This document shows positions 18,276-27,839 of a stretch of 64,000 bases of DNA, in pieces (positions within the stretch are counted from its first letter, which is position 1; the number at the start of each line of letters is the position of its first letter). This DNA is from Mycolicibacterium phocaicum (GTDB lineage: Bacteria; Actinomycetota; Actinomycetes; Mycobacteriales; Mycobacteriaceae). Below the pieces are notes generated by a model. That model was not told where the DNA came from. It searched no databases and saw only the letters and a list, made by a program, of their open reading frames with translations. The stretch spans positions 5,456,001-5,520,000 of the forward strand of contig NZ_AP022616.1 in the NCBI RefSeq assembly GCF_010731115.1, given 5' to 3'. The position numbers and the translations under genes are program-made.

Positions 18276-19784
18276 TCAGACTGGGGCCAGCAGGCCGGTG
18301 ACGGCGGCCTCGATGTCGCGTAGTTCGGACTCGGCGATAGTGCCGCTCGCTGCGCCATCGGCGGTCGGCGGCTTGCTGACCTCGATGTAGCACTTGACCT
18401 TTGGCTCGGTGCCCGACGGGCGCACGGCGACGCGTAAGCCCTCGCCGGTGAAGATCAGGGCGTCGGTGCGACGTTGACCGCGAAGCTGGTCCAGGTCTTC
18501 GACACTGACGGAGATACCGGCAATCTGAGCCGGCGGTTCGGCACGAAGCCGGGCCATCACCGCGTCGGCGTCGGTGTGGACCGAGACCGCGCCGGTGAGG
18601 TGGACGCCGTACTTCGCAGCCAGGGCGTCCAACCTGTCCTGCACCGTCTGGCCTTGATTCCGCAGTGCCACAACCAGATCACAGAACACCACAGCCGCGC
18701 TGATGCCGTCCTTGTCGCGCACGGCATCGGGGTCGACGCAGTGCCCGATGGCCTCTTCGTAGGCATACCGCAACGTGGCACCGGGGATGTCCTGGTCGGC
18801 GCGCGCCAGCCATTTGAAACCGGTCAGGGTTTCGACGTGGTGGGCGCCGTGGTCGGCGGCGATCGCGGCGAGCAACTGCGACGAGACGAGTGAGCTGGCG
18901 ACGACGGTCTGCCGGGCTTCTTCGGGGGTCAGGTTCGACAGCAGGTATTCGCCCAGAAGCCAACCGGTTTCGTTGCCCGACAGCAGGCGCCAGCCTTGTG
19001 CCGTCGGGATGCCCACGGCGCAGCGGTCGGCGTCTGGGTCCAGGGCGATGGCGACTTCGGCGCCGGTCTCGGCCGCGAGGGCGAGCAGGAGGTCGGTGGC
19101 GCCGGGTTCCTCGGGGTTGGGGAACGCCACGGTGGGAAAGTCTGGGTCTGGGTTGAATTGTGTTGCGACCGTGTGGATGTCTGCGATGCCGGCACGATTC
19201 AGGGCGTCGACCGCCAGTGCGCCCCCGACGCCGTGCATGGGCGTCAGCGCCACCCGGACATCGCCTCGGGTCCGGCGTAGCGAGCCGGCCTGCCGGGCGT
19301 ACTGCTCGATGAGCGTCTCGTCGGTAGGGGTGACGGGCTGCCGGGCGATGTCGGTCGGCGCCTGCCGCATGGCTGTCTCGATATCCCGGTCGGTGGGCGG
19401 GACGATCTGGATGCCGCCGTCGAAATACACCTTGTACCCATTGTCGGCCGGTGGATTGTGCGACGCGGTGATCTGCACGCCGGCGACGGCGTTGAGCCGG
19501 CGTACCGCATACGCCACGACCGGGGTCGGTGCCGGGTACGGGAGGAGGATGACGGAAAAGCCTTCGGCGGCAAAGATTTCGGCTGTCGCCGTGGCGAATT
19601 CGTCGGAGTGGTGCCGCGCGTCGCGGCCGACCACGACCGTCGAGCCGCCCAGGCAACGATCCTTGAGCACCTTCGCCACCGCCCAGGTCGCACGACTGAC
19701 GGTGGTGACATTCATGGCGTCGAGGCCCGCACGCATGGGGCCGCGCAGGCCGGCGGTACCAAAGGTCAGGGGTGTGCCGGTCAC
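18276..19784 (-). CDS. pmmB: Phosphoglucomutase/phosphomannomutase family protein
   Basis: 502 residues with a GTG start that overlaps the deoD stop as GTGA. The alpha-D-phosphohexomutase domains are visible: an N-terminal [10 protein letters not shown], the active-site serine loop TASHNP at 106-111, the metal-binding DPDADR, the sugar-binding EEAIGH segment and the C-terminal phosphate-binding [10 protein letters not shown]. Coupling to purine nucleoside phosphorylase, as in M. tuberculosis deoD-pmmB, would fit phosphopentomutase activity on ribose-1-phosphate released by that enzyme; this is inference, since the annotated family name is hexose-based. Confidence 0.92.
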   Translation of the reverse strand: MTGTPLTFGTAGLRGPMRAGLDAMNVTTVSRATWAVAKVLKDRCLGGSTVVVGRDARHHSDEFATATAEIFAAEGFSVILLPYPAPTPVVAYAVRRLNAVAGVQITASHNPPADNGYKVYFDGGIQIVPPTDRDIETAMRQAPTDIARQPVTPTDETLIEQYARQAGSLRRTRGDVRVALTPMHGVGGALAVDALNRAGIADIHTVATQFNPDPDFPTVAFPNPEEPGATDLLLALAAETGAEVAIALDPDADRCAVGIPTAQGWRLLSGNETGWLLGEYLLSNLTPEEARQTVVASSLVSSQLLAAIAADHGAHHVETLTGFKWLARADQDIPGATLRYAYEEAIGHCVDPDAVRDKDGISAAVVFCDLVVALRNQGQTVQDRLDALAAKYGVHLTGAVSVHTDADAVMARLRAEPPAQIAGISVSVEDLDQLRGQRRTDALIFTGEGLRVAVRPSGTEPKVKCYIEVSKPPTADGAASGTIAESELRDIEAAVTGLLAPV

Positions 19785-20587
19785 AACCGCGCCAACACCT
19801 CGGCCAGCAGCGTCCCCATCCGCGTCGCGGACTGGCGTCCGGCTTCCAGCACCTCGGCGTGGCTGAGCGGCTCGCCCGTCATACCGGCGGCCAGGTTGGT
19901 CACCATCGAGATGCCCAGCACTTCCGCGCCGCCGGCGCGGGCCGCGATGGTCTCGTGCACCGTCGACATCCCGACCAGATCGGCGCCCAGGGTGCGCAGC
20001 ATCCGGATTTCGGCGGGCGTCTCGTAGTGCGGACCCGGCAGACCGGCATACACGCCTTCGGTCAGCGTCGGGTCGACCGCGCGGGACAGTGCCCGCAGCC
20101 GCGGCGAATAGGCGTCGACGAGGTCGACGAACTGTGCCCCCACCAGGGGTGAGCGCGCCGTCAGGTTCAGGTGATCACTGATCAGCACCGGCTGGCCCAC
20201 CGAATACTCCTCGCGCAGGCCGCCGGCGGCGTTGGTCAGCACCACGGTGCTCACGCCGACGGCGATGGCGGTGCGCACGGGGTGGACGACGTGCCGCAGG
20301 TCATGGCCCTCATAGGCGTGGATACGGCCCAGCAGGACCAGCACATTGCGGCCGCCGATCTGCAACGCCAGCGCCTGCCCGCCATGTCCCGACGCCGTCG
20401 GGGGAGTGAATCCGGGCAGGTCACCCATGGCGATGGTGGCTGTGGGCTCGCCGAGTACAGCCGCGGCCGGCGCCCAGCCGGAACCGAGCACGACAGCGAC
20501 ATCGAAGCCGGCGATTCCGGTGCGGTCACGGATGGCGGCGGCGGCCGCAGCGGCGGCGAAGTCAGGGGTGGCCTGCGGATCGGTCAC
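19781..20587 (-). CDS. deoD: Purine nucleoside phosphorylase
   Basis: 268 residues from the GTG at 20587 ([10 protein letters not shown]); an upstream ATG frame to 20674 runs into the divergent amiB1 start and is unlikely. It cleaves purine nucleosides with phosphate. Motifs of the trimeric PNP family: [61 protein letters not shown], and [28 protein letters not shown]. The stop overlaps the pmmB start by four bases. It shares a short divergent promoter region with amiB1. Confidence 0.96.
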   Translation of the reverse strand: MTDPQATPDFAAAAAAAAIRDRTGIAGFDVAVVLGSGWAPAAAVLGEPTATIAMGDLPGFTPPTASGHGGQALALQIGGRNVLVLLGRIHAYEGHDLRHVVHPVRTAIAVGVSTVVLTNAAGGLREEYSVGQPVLISDHLNLTARSPLVGAQFVDLVDAYSPRLRALSRAVDPTLTEGVYAGLPGPHYETPAEIRMLRTLGADLVGMSTVHETIAARAGGAEVLGISMVTNLAAGMTGEPLSHAEVLEAGRQSATRMGTLLAEVLARL

Positions 20588-20639
20588 GGCGTCCACCTTA
20601 GTTGCCGACCGCCGCCGAACGGGCCGGTGCGATACTTCC

Positions 20640-21854
20640 ATGATGCCCACGGGAGACGCCCTGCAGACGGTCACCGATGCCGTCGCGCGTCACCGTGCCG
20701 ATTTGATCTCGCTATCGCACTCGATCCACGCCGAGCCGGAACTGGCTTTCGCGGAGCACCGCAGCTGCGCCAAGACCCAGGCGCTCGTGGCCGAACGCGG
20801 CTTCCACGTCACCCCGGCCGCCGGAGGTCTGGACACCGCGTTCCGTGCCGACTACGGCAGCGGCGAGCTGGTGATCGGCATCTGTGCCGAGTACGACGCG
20901 TTGCCCGGCATTGGACATGCGTGCGGGCACAACATCATTGCCGCGTCGGCGGTCGGCACGGCGCTGGCGCTGGCCGAGGTCGCCGACGAGATCGGCATCA
21001 CCGTGGCACTCATCGGCACGCCCGCCGAGGAGGCCGGGGGCGGAAAAGCGTTGCTGCTGAACGCCGGCGTGTTCGACGACGTCGCGGCATCGGTGATGCT
21101 GCACCCCGGTCCGGTGGACATCGCGGGAGCGCGGTCCCTGGCGCTGTCCGAGGTGTCGGTGGCCTACCGCGGGCGCGAGTCACACGCCGCCGTCGCTCCC
21201 TACCTGGGCATCAACGCCGCTGATGCGGTGACGGTCGCGCAGGTGGCGATCGGGTTGTTGCGTCAGCAGTTGACGCCCGGTCAGATGATGCACGGCATCG
21301 TCACCGACGGCGGTCAGGCGCCGAATGTCATTCCGGCGCATGCGGAATTGCTCTACACGATGCGGGCCACGGACTCGGCGTCGCTGGACGAGCTGGAAGA
21401 TCGGATGTTCTCGTGCTTCGCGGCCGGCGCGCTGGCGGCCGGCTGCACGCACGAGGTGACCGAGGTGTCGCCGCGGTACGACGCGCTGACGCCCGATCCG
21501 TGGTTGACGACGGTGTTCCGCGCCGAGATGGAGCGGCTCGGCCGTGCGCCGCTGCCGATGGACCTGGAAGTGTCTGTGCCCCTTGGCAGTACCGACATGG
21601 GTAACGTCACGCGGGTGATGCCGGGGATTCACCCGGTGGTCGGGATCGAGGCCAACGGGGCATCGATCCACCAACCCGAGTTCACCGCGGCCGCAGCCGG
21701 ACCGAGTGCGGACAAGGCCGTCGCCGAAGGTTCGATCATGTTGGCGCGCACCGTGGTTGCGCTGGCGCTGGCGCCTGACGAGCGGGCCCGGGTTTTGCAG
21801 AAGATGGCGGACCGGGCAGCGGTTCAGCAACAAGTGAAGGCAGGGCGCGGATGA
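20640..21854 (+). CDS. amiB1: M20-family amidohydrolase (AmiB1-like)
   Basis: About 404 residues from the ATG at 20640 (second ATG at 20643). A zinc M20/amidohydrolase peptidase: metal ligands in [14 protein letters not shown] in [11 protein letters not shown], plus the dimerisation region starting [26 protein letters not shown]. Members hydrolyse N-acyl amino acids or aminobenzoyl-glutamate-like amides; the substrate is not evident. It overlaps amiA1 by four bases (ATGA), matching the amiB1-amiA1 tandem next to deoD in M. tuberculosis. Confidence 0.9.
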   Translation: MMPTGDALQTVTDAVARHRADLISLSHSIHAEPELAFAEHRSCAKTQALVAERGFHVTPAAGGLDTAFRADYGSGELVIGICAEYDALPGIGHACGHNIIAASAVGTALALAEVADEIGITVALIGTPAEEAGGGKALLLNAGVFDDVAASVMLHPGPVDIAGARSLALSEVSVAYRGRESHAAVAPYLGINAADAVTVAQVAIGLLRQQLTPGQMMHGIVTDGGQAPNVIPAHAELLYTMRATDSASLDELEDRMFSCFAAGALAAGCTHEVTEVSPRYDALTPDPWLTTVFRAEMERLGRAPLPMDLEVSVPLGSTDMGNVTRVMPGIHPVVGIEANGASIHQPEFTAAAAGPSADKAVAEGSIMLARTVVALALAPDERARVLQKMADRAAVQQQVKAGRG

Positions 21855-23020
21855 CCCTCTCGGACCACGCCGAGCACTGGCTGGCCACGAACTACGGTGA
21901 CCTGGTCGGGTGGCGGCGGCATCTGCACGCCAACCCCGAGTTGGGCCGGCAGGAGTTCGAGACCACCAAGTTCGTCGCGACGCGACTGGCCGAAGCCGGG
22001 TTGAACCCGAAGATTCTGCCCGGCGGTACCGGCCTGACGTGTGATTTCGGCCCCGAGGACCGACCGCGGATCGCCCTGCGCGCCGACATGGACGCGTTGC
22101 CGATGGACGAGCGCACCGGCCTGCCGTTCGCCTCGACAGTCCCCAACGTGGCACACGCCTGTGGGCACGACGCCCACACCGCGGTGCTGCTCGGCACCGG
22201 GCTGGCGCTCGCGTCGGCGCCGACGCTGCCGGTCGGCGTGCGCCTGGTGTTCCAGGCGGCCGAAGAGCTGATGCCCGGCGGCGCGCTGGACGCGATATCT
22301 GCGGGCGCACTGGCCGGTGTGTCGAGAATCTTTGCGCTGCACTGTGATCCGCGACTCGAGGTCGGCAAGGTCGCCACCATTCCGGGGCCCATCACCTCGG
22401 CGGCCGATCAGATGGAGATCACCCTGCACTCACCGGGTGGGCATACGTCCCGCCCGCATCTGACGGGTGATCTTGTCTACGCGCTCGGTGCGCTGATCAC
22501 GGGGGTGCCCGGCATCCTGTCGCGTCGCGTCGACCCGCGGCACAGCACCGTGATGGTGTGGGGCGCGGTCAACGCCGGTTTCGCCTCGAACGCCATTCCA
22601 CAGACCGGAACCCTGGCCGGCACCATCCGCACCGCCAGTCGGGACGCCTGGGTGGAGATGGAATCGATTGTGCGCGAGATCGTTTCGTCGCTGCTCGCGC
22701 CGCTCAACGTCGATCACACGGTGCTGTACCGCCGTGGCGTTCCGCCGGTGGTCAACGAAGAATTGTCGACGCGGATCATGACGCACGCCATCGAGGCGCT
22801 GGGCCCGGACGCCCTGGCCGACACCAAGCAATCCGGTGGCGGCGAAGACTTCTCGTGGTACCTGGAAGAGGTGCCGGGAGCCATGGCGCGCCTGGGCGTG
22901 TGGCCCGGCGTCGGCCCGCAGCTGGACCTTCATCAGCCGACCTTCGACCTCGACGAACGTGCCCTCGGCGTCGGCGTCCGGGTCCTGGTCAACATCATCG
23001 AGCAGGCCGCTGCTTTTTAA
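21851..23020 (+). CDS. amiA1: M20-family amidohydrolase (AmiA1-like)
   Basis: 389 residues. M20D features: WRRHLHANPELGRQEFET, RADMDALPMDE, HACGHDAHTAVLLG (zinc ligands), AAEELMPGGA and SGGGEDFSWYLEEVPGAMARLG near the C-terminus. Likely an N-acyl-amino-acid or hippurate-type hydrolase. The start is set by the ATGA overlap with amiB1; the two paralogues probably form one unit. The insertion region with the second DUF559 gene begins right at its stop codon (23018-23020), where the left 78-base repeat arm starts. Confidence 0.9.
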   Translation: MTLSDHAEHWLATNYGDLVGWRRHLHANPELGRQEFETTKFVATRLAEAGLNPKILPGGTGLTCDFGPEDRPRIALRADMDALPMDERTGLPFASTVPNVAHACGHDAHTAVLLGTGLALASAPTLPVGVRLVFQAAEELMPGGALDAISAGALAGVSRIFALHCDPRLEVGKVATIPGPITSAADQMEITLHSPGGHTSRPHLTGDLVYALGALITGVPGILSRRVDPRHSTVMVWGAVNAGFASNAIPQTGTLAGTIRTASRDAWVEMESIVREIVSSLLAPLNVDHTVLYRRGVPPVVNEELSTRIMTHAIEALGPDALADTKQSGGGEDFSWYLEEVPGAMARLGVWPGVGPQLDLHQPTFDLDERALGVGVRVLVNIIEQAAAF

Positions 23021-23021
23021 C

Positions 23022-23099
23022 CGCGAGCGGCCGTGTTTGTACCGCGACACGCCGCATTTCGCGTGCATTTCGGGGTCGCTCGCGGCCGACGAGCGCGAC
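23022..23099. repeat. Left arm of ~78-bp inverted repeat enclosing DUF559 gene and IS
   Basis: Matches the reverse complement of 25694-25771 with scattered differences by eye; the outer CGCGAGCGGCCGTGTTTGTA block is identical. The arm is itself partly self-complementary (CCGCGAGCGGCC near its start, GGTCGCTCGCGG at about 23073-23084). It begins two bases after the amiA1 stop. Confidence 0.8.
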
Positions 23100-23186
23100 G
23101 AAAGTGCGCGTTGATCCGTCGGTCATGAAATTCCACAGTTCGTGATTGATCCACAGATCGCCTGAAGCGCCTTTCGGCCCGGCCCA

Positions 23187-24278
23187 TTGACGCCGACCAT
23201 CGGTGTCGTGAACGTCGACCTCGAAGCACTGCTCGACCGCCAGGAGGGCGTCGCAACCAGCGCGCAGATTCTGCAGACGCTGTCGCGCCGGGCCTTTGAC
23301 GCGCACCTGAGAACAGGTGCGCTGGAACGTATTTGGCAAGGCATCTACTCGCGGGGTGCGCCCGACGATTGGACTCGTCTGCGTGGACTCGATCTCACAG
23401 CGGGCAAACCGGTGCCCGTGTGTCTCGGTACGGCGGCGGCGCTCTACGGATTCGACACCGAGGAGCCGAAGGACCTGCATGTGCTGAACCCGGTGGGTTC
23501 ACATCTACGGCATGCAGACGGACTGGTGATCCACCGGCGCGACGGTGCCCCGATGGCAATCGCTCAGGGGCGGCCGGCTACTGCGCCGGCGTGGACAGCG
23601 ATCGAAGTCGCGCGCTCGCTGCGCAGGCCACGTGTGCTGGCGACACTGGACGCCGCGTTACGTTCGGGAACCTGCGATCGGGTCGAGTTGTCGCGGACGG
23701 TGATCAAGCAGTCAGGGCGGCGCGGCATCGTCGTGGTCAGGGAGCTACTGCCTCTCGCTGATCCGGGCGCGGAGTCCCCGATGGAGAGTGAGGCACGTTT
23801 GGTGATGATCGACGGTGGCCTGCCGATGCCCGAACTGCAGTACGAAGTCGTCGACGGCCGGGGAAAACTGCGCCGGCTGGATTTCGCGTGGCCGCAGTAC
23901 AAAGTCGCTGCCGAGTACGACGGTTTGGATTGGCACAGCGGAGCAGACGCGATGTTGGCCGACCGCGAGCGGACCTCGGCACTGATGGATGTCGGCTGGA
24001 CCGCGATCTCGATGGTGTTCGAGGACGTCCGTTACCGCCCGGATGATCTCGTCGCGCGCATTAACCTCGATCTTTCATGTGGGTGGTGTCGGGGCCGAGG
24101 GCTGCTCGTTGGTTGGTGGATAAGTCGTTGGGCGGCAGGGGGTTCCGGCGTTGCTTATCGCCGGCGCTCCTGGTCCTTGGTTGTCGGGATGTGGGCGGGT
24201 GGTCAGGTGGTCTGTAGTGCGTGCCAGCCAGTTTCGATGAGGTCACTCCATGGCCATCCGTGGGGTAGGCGTAGGTAG
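23187..24278 (+). CDS. DUF559 protein (AbiEi-like N-terminus), 3' end replaced by IS insertion
   Basis: The start is TTG at 23187 or GTG at 23208 (MNVDLEALLDRQEG). The N-terminal part (TSAQILQTLSRRAFDAHLRTGALERIWQGIYSR) resembles the AbiEi antitoxin winged helix. The C-terminal part (SESEARLVMIDGGLP-like stretch, then RRLDFAWPQYKVAAEYDGLDWH) is the DUF559/Vsr-like fold. The native frame runs to 24064, where an IS entered the codon for N after VARI. The present frame continues about 70 codons into the IS. If the IS plus one TTAA copy is removed, the frame continues NGQFGRARAA and stops at 25711-25713, giving a 302-residue protein. Only the last ten residues are changed, so activity could survive. 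Confidence 0.75.
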   Translation: MTPTIGVVNVDLEALLDRQEGVATSAQILQTLSRRAFDAHLRTGALERIWQGIYSRGAPDDWTRLRGLDLTAGKPVPVCLGTAAALYGFDTEEPKDLHVLNPVGSHLRHADGLVIHRRDGAPMAIAQGRPATAPAWTAIEVARSLRRPRVLATLDAALRSGTCDRVELSRTVIKQSGRRGIVVVRELLPLADPGAESPMESEARLVMIDGGLPMPELQYEVVDGRGKLRRLDFAWPQYKVAAEYDGLDWHSGADAMLADRERTSALMDVGWTAISMVFEDVRYRPDDLVARINLDLSCGWCRGRGLLVGWWISRWAAGGSGVAYRRRSWSLVVGMWAGGQVVCSACQPVSMRSLHGHPWGRRR

Positions 24279-25682
24279 CGGCGTCGGCCTGAGGTGATGA
24301 TGCGTCCGGCCACGGCCAGCAGGCGCAGGCGTAGTCGTTTAGGTTCCCAACGTCTGGCGGGTTGCCCGGCGAATGCCAACACTTGAGTCCAGACCAACAG
24401 GTCAGCGGCCAGCAGGGTGATCTCCAGCCAGATCTGATTCTGAGCGAACCCGTGAAAGGGCAGATTGGTCAGCCCGGTGTCTTTGAGGTTGCGGATGCGA
24501 TCCTCTGCCCGGGCGCGTTGGCGGTGGCGCACCTCCAGATCCGCGATCGACCAACCGACGGTGTTGGTGGCAAAGCAGGTGATGCGCCACCCGTTGTCGT
24601 CAGTGAGGCGCAGCTGGGCACCGGGGTGGGGACGTTCACGGCGAGCGATGACCCGCATCCCGGGCGGCCAGCCCCGCAGCGTGGTCGGTAGGTAGCGGGT
24701 CAGCTCGGCGACCTGGGCGCCCTCGCGCGGTGCGCCATCGCCATCGAGGGCTGCGCGCCATGCCTGCCGTGGCACCTTCGAGAGGGCTTCCACGATCGGG
24801 GCATGCCGTAGAACCCGATGCTGTACTGCAATCCCAACGCCGTGATGTGGTGCAGGAAATCTTTGACCCCGCCACCGGTATCGGTGCGCACCACCACGTT
24901 CGGTCGTTCGTGTTCGGGCAACTGGGCCAGCGCGGCATCGAGCACGGTGATGTGGTCAGCTGCGCTGTTGGAGCCGGCGCAGCCCGGCGCAGCAGCCCGG
25001 CGAGGGCTTCTCCAGATCCGGCGTCGCCGTGATCGACGAACGCGAGCATCGGGTGAAATCCATACCCGTACTTGAACGTCGGGTGGCCCCTGTTTGTCGC
25101 TGTGGGCGGTAACCAAAGTGGCATCCAGATCGATGATCACCTGATCGCCCACCGCGCCACCAACAGGCCGTCGACGGGCCCAGACCCGAGCACGGGCGGC
25201 GGCCCGCGCGGTGCCGATCGCTGCGATCACCGCATCGACGTCGCCACCGAGGGTGGTGATCAATCGGGACACGGTGGCATCGGAGGCCACGTGACCGAAC
25301 ACCTGCGGCTGGGCCCGCGCCACGGCGATGTCGGCGGCGCAGTCACCGCCCAACGCGACCGCGGTCGCCAGATCAATCAGAACCTTGGCCGGATCGTGGG
25401 TCGACCGCGGCGCCCGCCACGGCGCCAACGCCGCTGACATGGCCTTATCCAGTCCCGAACAGCGCACCGTCTGCCGCAGCAGAACACCACCGGCTGAGGA
25501 GACCAACTGTTCGCGAGTGGCATCAACCACCACAGCACCACCTGGGCTACGCTTCACCTACGGAGTGCCTTTCCGCTCGGAGTTACTTTGGACGTCGCAA
25601 TCCCAAGTTTCCCAAGCAGGACAGGCACTTCCGTGCATTAACAGCCCGTGTCACCGACCAAATCGTGAAACATCGAGGTTAA
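24061..25682 (-). mobile_element. IS1380-family-like insertion sequence with TTAA target duplication
   Basis: The element proper is 24065-25678 (1614 bases). It is bounded by TTAA at 24061-24064 and 25679-25682, a 4-base target duplication of the size usual for IS1380 elements. Terminal inverted repeats start CCTCGATCTTTCATG on the left and CCTCGATGTTTCACG read inward from the right (two differences in 15). Size, end structure and the encoded transposase fit the family. It inserted into the last codons of the DUF559 gene. Confidence 0.88.
24203..25557 (-). pseudogene. IS1380-like transposase, broken by three frameshifts
   Basis: Reading from 25557 leftward, the protein is spread over three frames. 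The first segment runs to about 25090 (VIIDLDATLVTAHSDKQG). The second, about 25085-24990, is FKYGYGFHPMLAFVDHGDAGSGEALAGLLR. The reading then returns to the first frame (GSNSAADHITVLDAALAQLPEHERPNVVVRTDTGGGVKDF) and shifts again near 24800 into EALSKVPRQAWRAALDGDG through to 24203. Each break looks like a single missing base in or beside a C/G run. The DDE-type acidic residues (DLDAT, RTDTGG) are present. The frame shifts suggest an inactive copy, unless they are sequencing errors at homopolymers. Confidence 0.85.
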
Positions 25683-25693
25683 TGGGCAGTTTG

Positions 25694-25771
25694 GTCGCGC
25701 TCGCGCCGCGTGAGGGGCCCCGAATAGCACACGAAACACGGTGTGTCGCTGTACAAACACGGCCGCTCGCG
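25694..25771. repeat. Right arm of ~78-bp inverted repeat enclosing DUF559 gene and IS
   Basis: Inverted counterpart of 23022-23099. It overlaps the original last codons and stop of the DUF559 gene (stop at 25711-25713), so the gene and the repeat end evolved as one unit. Confidence 0.8.
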
Positions 25772-25780
25772 GGAAAAGGG

Positions 25781-25816
25781 TTGCGCGGTCTGCGCGGGTT
25801 GCGCGGGCTGCGCGGG
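25781..25816. repeat. Four tandem 9-bp units
   Basis: TTGCGCGGT, CTGCGCGGG, TTGCGCGGG, CTGCGCGGG in succession, immediately outside the right inverted-repeat arm and just past the convergent gene's stop at 25823. Confidence 0.7.
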
Positions 25817-25822
25817 AAGTGA

Positions 25823-26290
25823 CTACGGCCCGATGTTGCGGGAGGGGCGGGTGCGGAGGTGGTGGACGTAGTCGGCGGGGGCGCCGGCGATCTCGGCGGC
25901 CTCGGCCATGACGCCGAGGTAGCGCGCTGAGGGCAGGCCGCCCTCCCACGCGTCGACGACGTACATCCAGGCCAGCACCGGGTCGGTCGTGGTGTCCGAC
26001 GACACCCGGTGCACCCGGCAGCGGATCTTCTTGTGGATCCCCAGCTCGGAGCCTTCCCAGCGGTCCAGGCGTTCCTCGTCCTCGCGGGTCATGTCGTAGA
26101 GCACGACGAAGACCTTCGAGAGCGGATCCTCGACCAGCGTCGCCAGCGCGCCCTCCCAGCCGATGTCCGCGCCGGCGAACGTCAGTCGCCAGCCGTGCAG
26201 CCACCCCGTGGCCGCCATCGGAGAATGAGGGGCCCGCTGAAGCATCTGCTCCGGATGCATGTTCGATCCGTAAGCGGCGTAGAGCGGCAC
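25823..26290 (-). CDS. Gamma-glutamylcyclotransferase-like protein (Rv3304-like)
   Basis: 155 residues. MPLYAAYGSNMHPEQM carries the YGSN phosphate/substrate loop of the gamma-glutamylcyclotransferase (BtrG/AIG2) fold. A candidate catalytic Glu lies in LDRWEGSELGIHKK, and WMYVVDAWEGG resembles the family's second conserved block. The substrate is unknown. It is divergent from lpdA, as Rv3304 is from Rv3303c; the gap of about 60 bases holds both promoters. Confidence 0.75.
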   Translation of the reverse strand: MPLYAAYGSNMHPEQMLQRAPHSPMAATGWLHGWRLTFAGADIGWEGALATLVEDPLSKVFVVLYDMTREDEERLDRWEGSELGIHKKIRCRVHRVSSDTTTDPVLAWMYVVDAWEGGLPSARYLGVMAEAAEIAGAPADYVHHLRTRPSRNIGP

Positions 26291-26350
26291 CCGGCAAGCC
26301 TACGGCTTGTTGTCCGGCGACCAACACCCAACTCAGGGTTAGATGTAGCC

Positions 26351-27766
26351 GTGGCTACCCGCATCGTGATCATCGGCGGCGGTCCCGCCGGATATGAGGC
26401 AGCCCTGGTGGCCGCCGGTTATGGCCGTGAGGCGACCGAGGTCACCGTCGTCGACCGTGACGGCATCGGTGGTGCCTGCGTGCTCTGGGACTGTGTGCCG
26501 TCGAAAACCTTCATCGCGTCCACCGGGGTGCGCACCGAGCTGCGCCGCGCCGACGGGTTGGGCTTCGACATCAAGATCGAGGACGCCAAGATCTCGTTGC
26601 CGCAGATCAACAACCGCGTCAAGACGCTGGCGCGGAGCCAGTCGGTCGACATCGGCGGGCAGCTGCTGCGCGCCGGCGTCAACGTGGTGGCCGGCTGCGG
26701 CGAGCTCGTCGACAGCATCCCGGGCATGGCGCACCACCGGGTCAAGGTCACGACGCCCGACGGGCGGTCCGGCGTGCTGAAGGCCGATGTGGTGCTGATC
26801 GCCACCGGCGCGAGCCCCCGGGTGCTGCCCAACGCGGTGCCCGACGGCGAACGCATCCTGAACTGGCGTCAGCTGTACGACCTGACCGAACTGCCGGAGC
26901 ACCTGGTGATCGTCGGCTCCGGTGTCACCGGCGCCGAGTTCTGCAACGCCTACACCGAACTGGGCGTCAAGGTCACGGTCGTGGCCAGCCGCGACCAGAT
27001 CCTGCCGCACGAAGACTCTGACGCCGCCGCGGTACTGGAGGAGGTGTTCTCCGAGCGCGGTGTGACGTTGGTCAAGAACGCCCGCGCCGATTCGGTCGTC
27101 CGTACCGAAACCGGCGTCAAGGTCAGCCTCGCCGACGGCCGTGTCGTCGAGGGCAGCCACGCGCTGATGAGCATCGGTTCGGTCCCGAACACCTCGGGCC
27201 TGGGCCTGGAGAAGGTCGGCATCGAGCTCGGACCGGGCAACTACCTGACGGTCGACCGGGTGTCGCGCACCAAGGCGTCGGGCATCTACGCCGCCGGTGA
27301 CTGCACGGGGCTGTTGCCGCTGGCCTCGGTCGCTGCCATGCAGGGCCGCATCGCGATGTATCACGCACTGGGTGAAGGGGTTTCGCCGATCAAGCTGCGG
27401 ACGGTGGCCGCGGCGGTGTTCACCCGCCCGGAGATCGCCGCGGTCGGCGTGCCGCAATCGGCGATCGACGCCGGCACGGTTCCGGCCCGCACCCTCATGC
27501 TGCCGCTGAACACCAACGCGCGGGCCAAGATGTCGCTGCTCGAGCACGGCTTCGTCAAGATCTTCTGCCGCCCGGCCACCGGCGTGGTGATCGGCGGCGT
27601 CGTGGTCGCGCCGATCGCGTCCGAGCTGATCCTGCCGATCGCGCTGGCGGTGCAGAACCGGATCTCGGTGACCGATCTGGCGCAGACGCTGTCGGTCTAC
27701 CCGTCGCTGTCGGGCTCGATCATCGAGACCGCCCGCCGGCTCATGGCTCACGATGATCTGGACTGA
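26351..27766 (+). CDS. lpdA: LpdA-type flavoprotein disulfide reductase / quinone reductase
   Basis: 471 residues from the GTG at 26351 (MATRIVIIGGGPAGYEAAL). FAD motif GGGPAGYEAA, NAD(P) motif VIVGSGVTGAEFC, GIYAAGDCTG and the C-terminal dimer domain are in order. Redox centre CVLWDC keeps two cysteines, C43 and C48, with the standard four-residue spacing. M. tuberculosis LpdA is known to lack one of this pair. The usual HPT histidine of dihydrolipoamide dehydrogenases is replaced (SVYPSLSGSI), so it is unlikely to be a genuine lipoamide dehydrogenase. Family members reduce quinones with NAD(P)H. It precedes glpD as in M. tuberculosis. Confidence 0.93.
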   Translation: MATRIVIIGGGPAGYEAALVAAGYGREATEVTVVDRDGIGGACVLWDCVPSKTFIASTGVRTELRRADGLGFDIKIEDAKISLPQINNRVKTLARSQSVDIGGQLLRAGVNVVAGCGELVDSIPGMAHHRVKVTTPDGRSGVLKADVVLIATGASPRVLPNAVPDGERILNWRQLYDLTELPEHLVIVGSGVTGAEFCNAYTELGVKVTVVASRDQILPHEDSDAAAVLEEVFSERGVTLVKNARADSVVRTETGVKVSLADGRVVEGSHALMSIGSVPNTSGLGLEKVGIELGPGNYLTVDRVSRTKASGIYAAGDCTGLLPLASVAAMQGRIAMYHALGEGVSPIKLRTVAAAVFTRPEIAAVGVPQSAIDAGTVPARTLMLPLNTNARAKMSLLEHGFVKIFCRPATGVVIGGVVVAPIASELILPIALAVQNRISVTDLAQTLSVYPSLSGSIIETARRLMAHDDLD

Positions 27767-27839
27767 CACACGAACCGGGCCGACCACGTAGGCTCGGTCA
27801 CGCAAGGCCTACCGACGAGTAACCACGAGGAGTTCCGCC

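Noticed and set aside
17575..18393. 272-codon minus-strand frame across upp
   Set aside because: It is antisense to upp, which has complete UPRTase motifs. A short stretch after MLDNALVRR near 18190 has no supporting evidence as a separate peptide.
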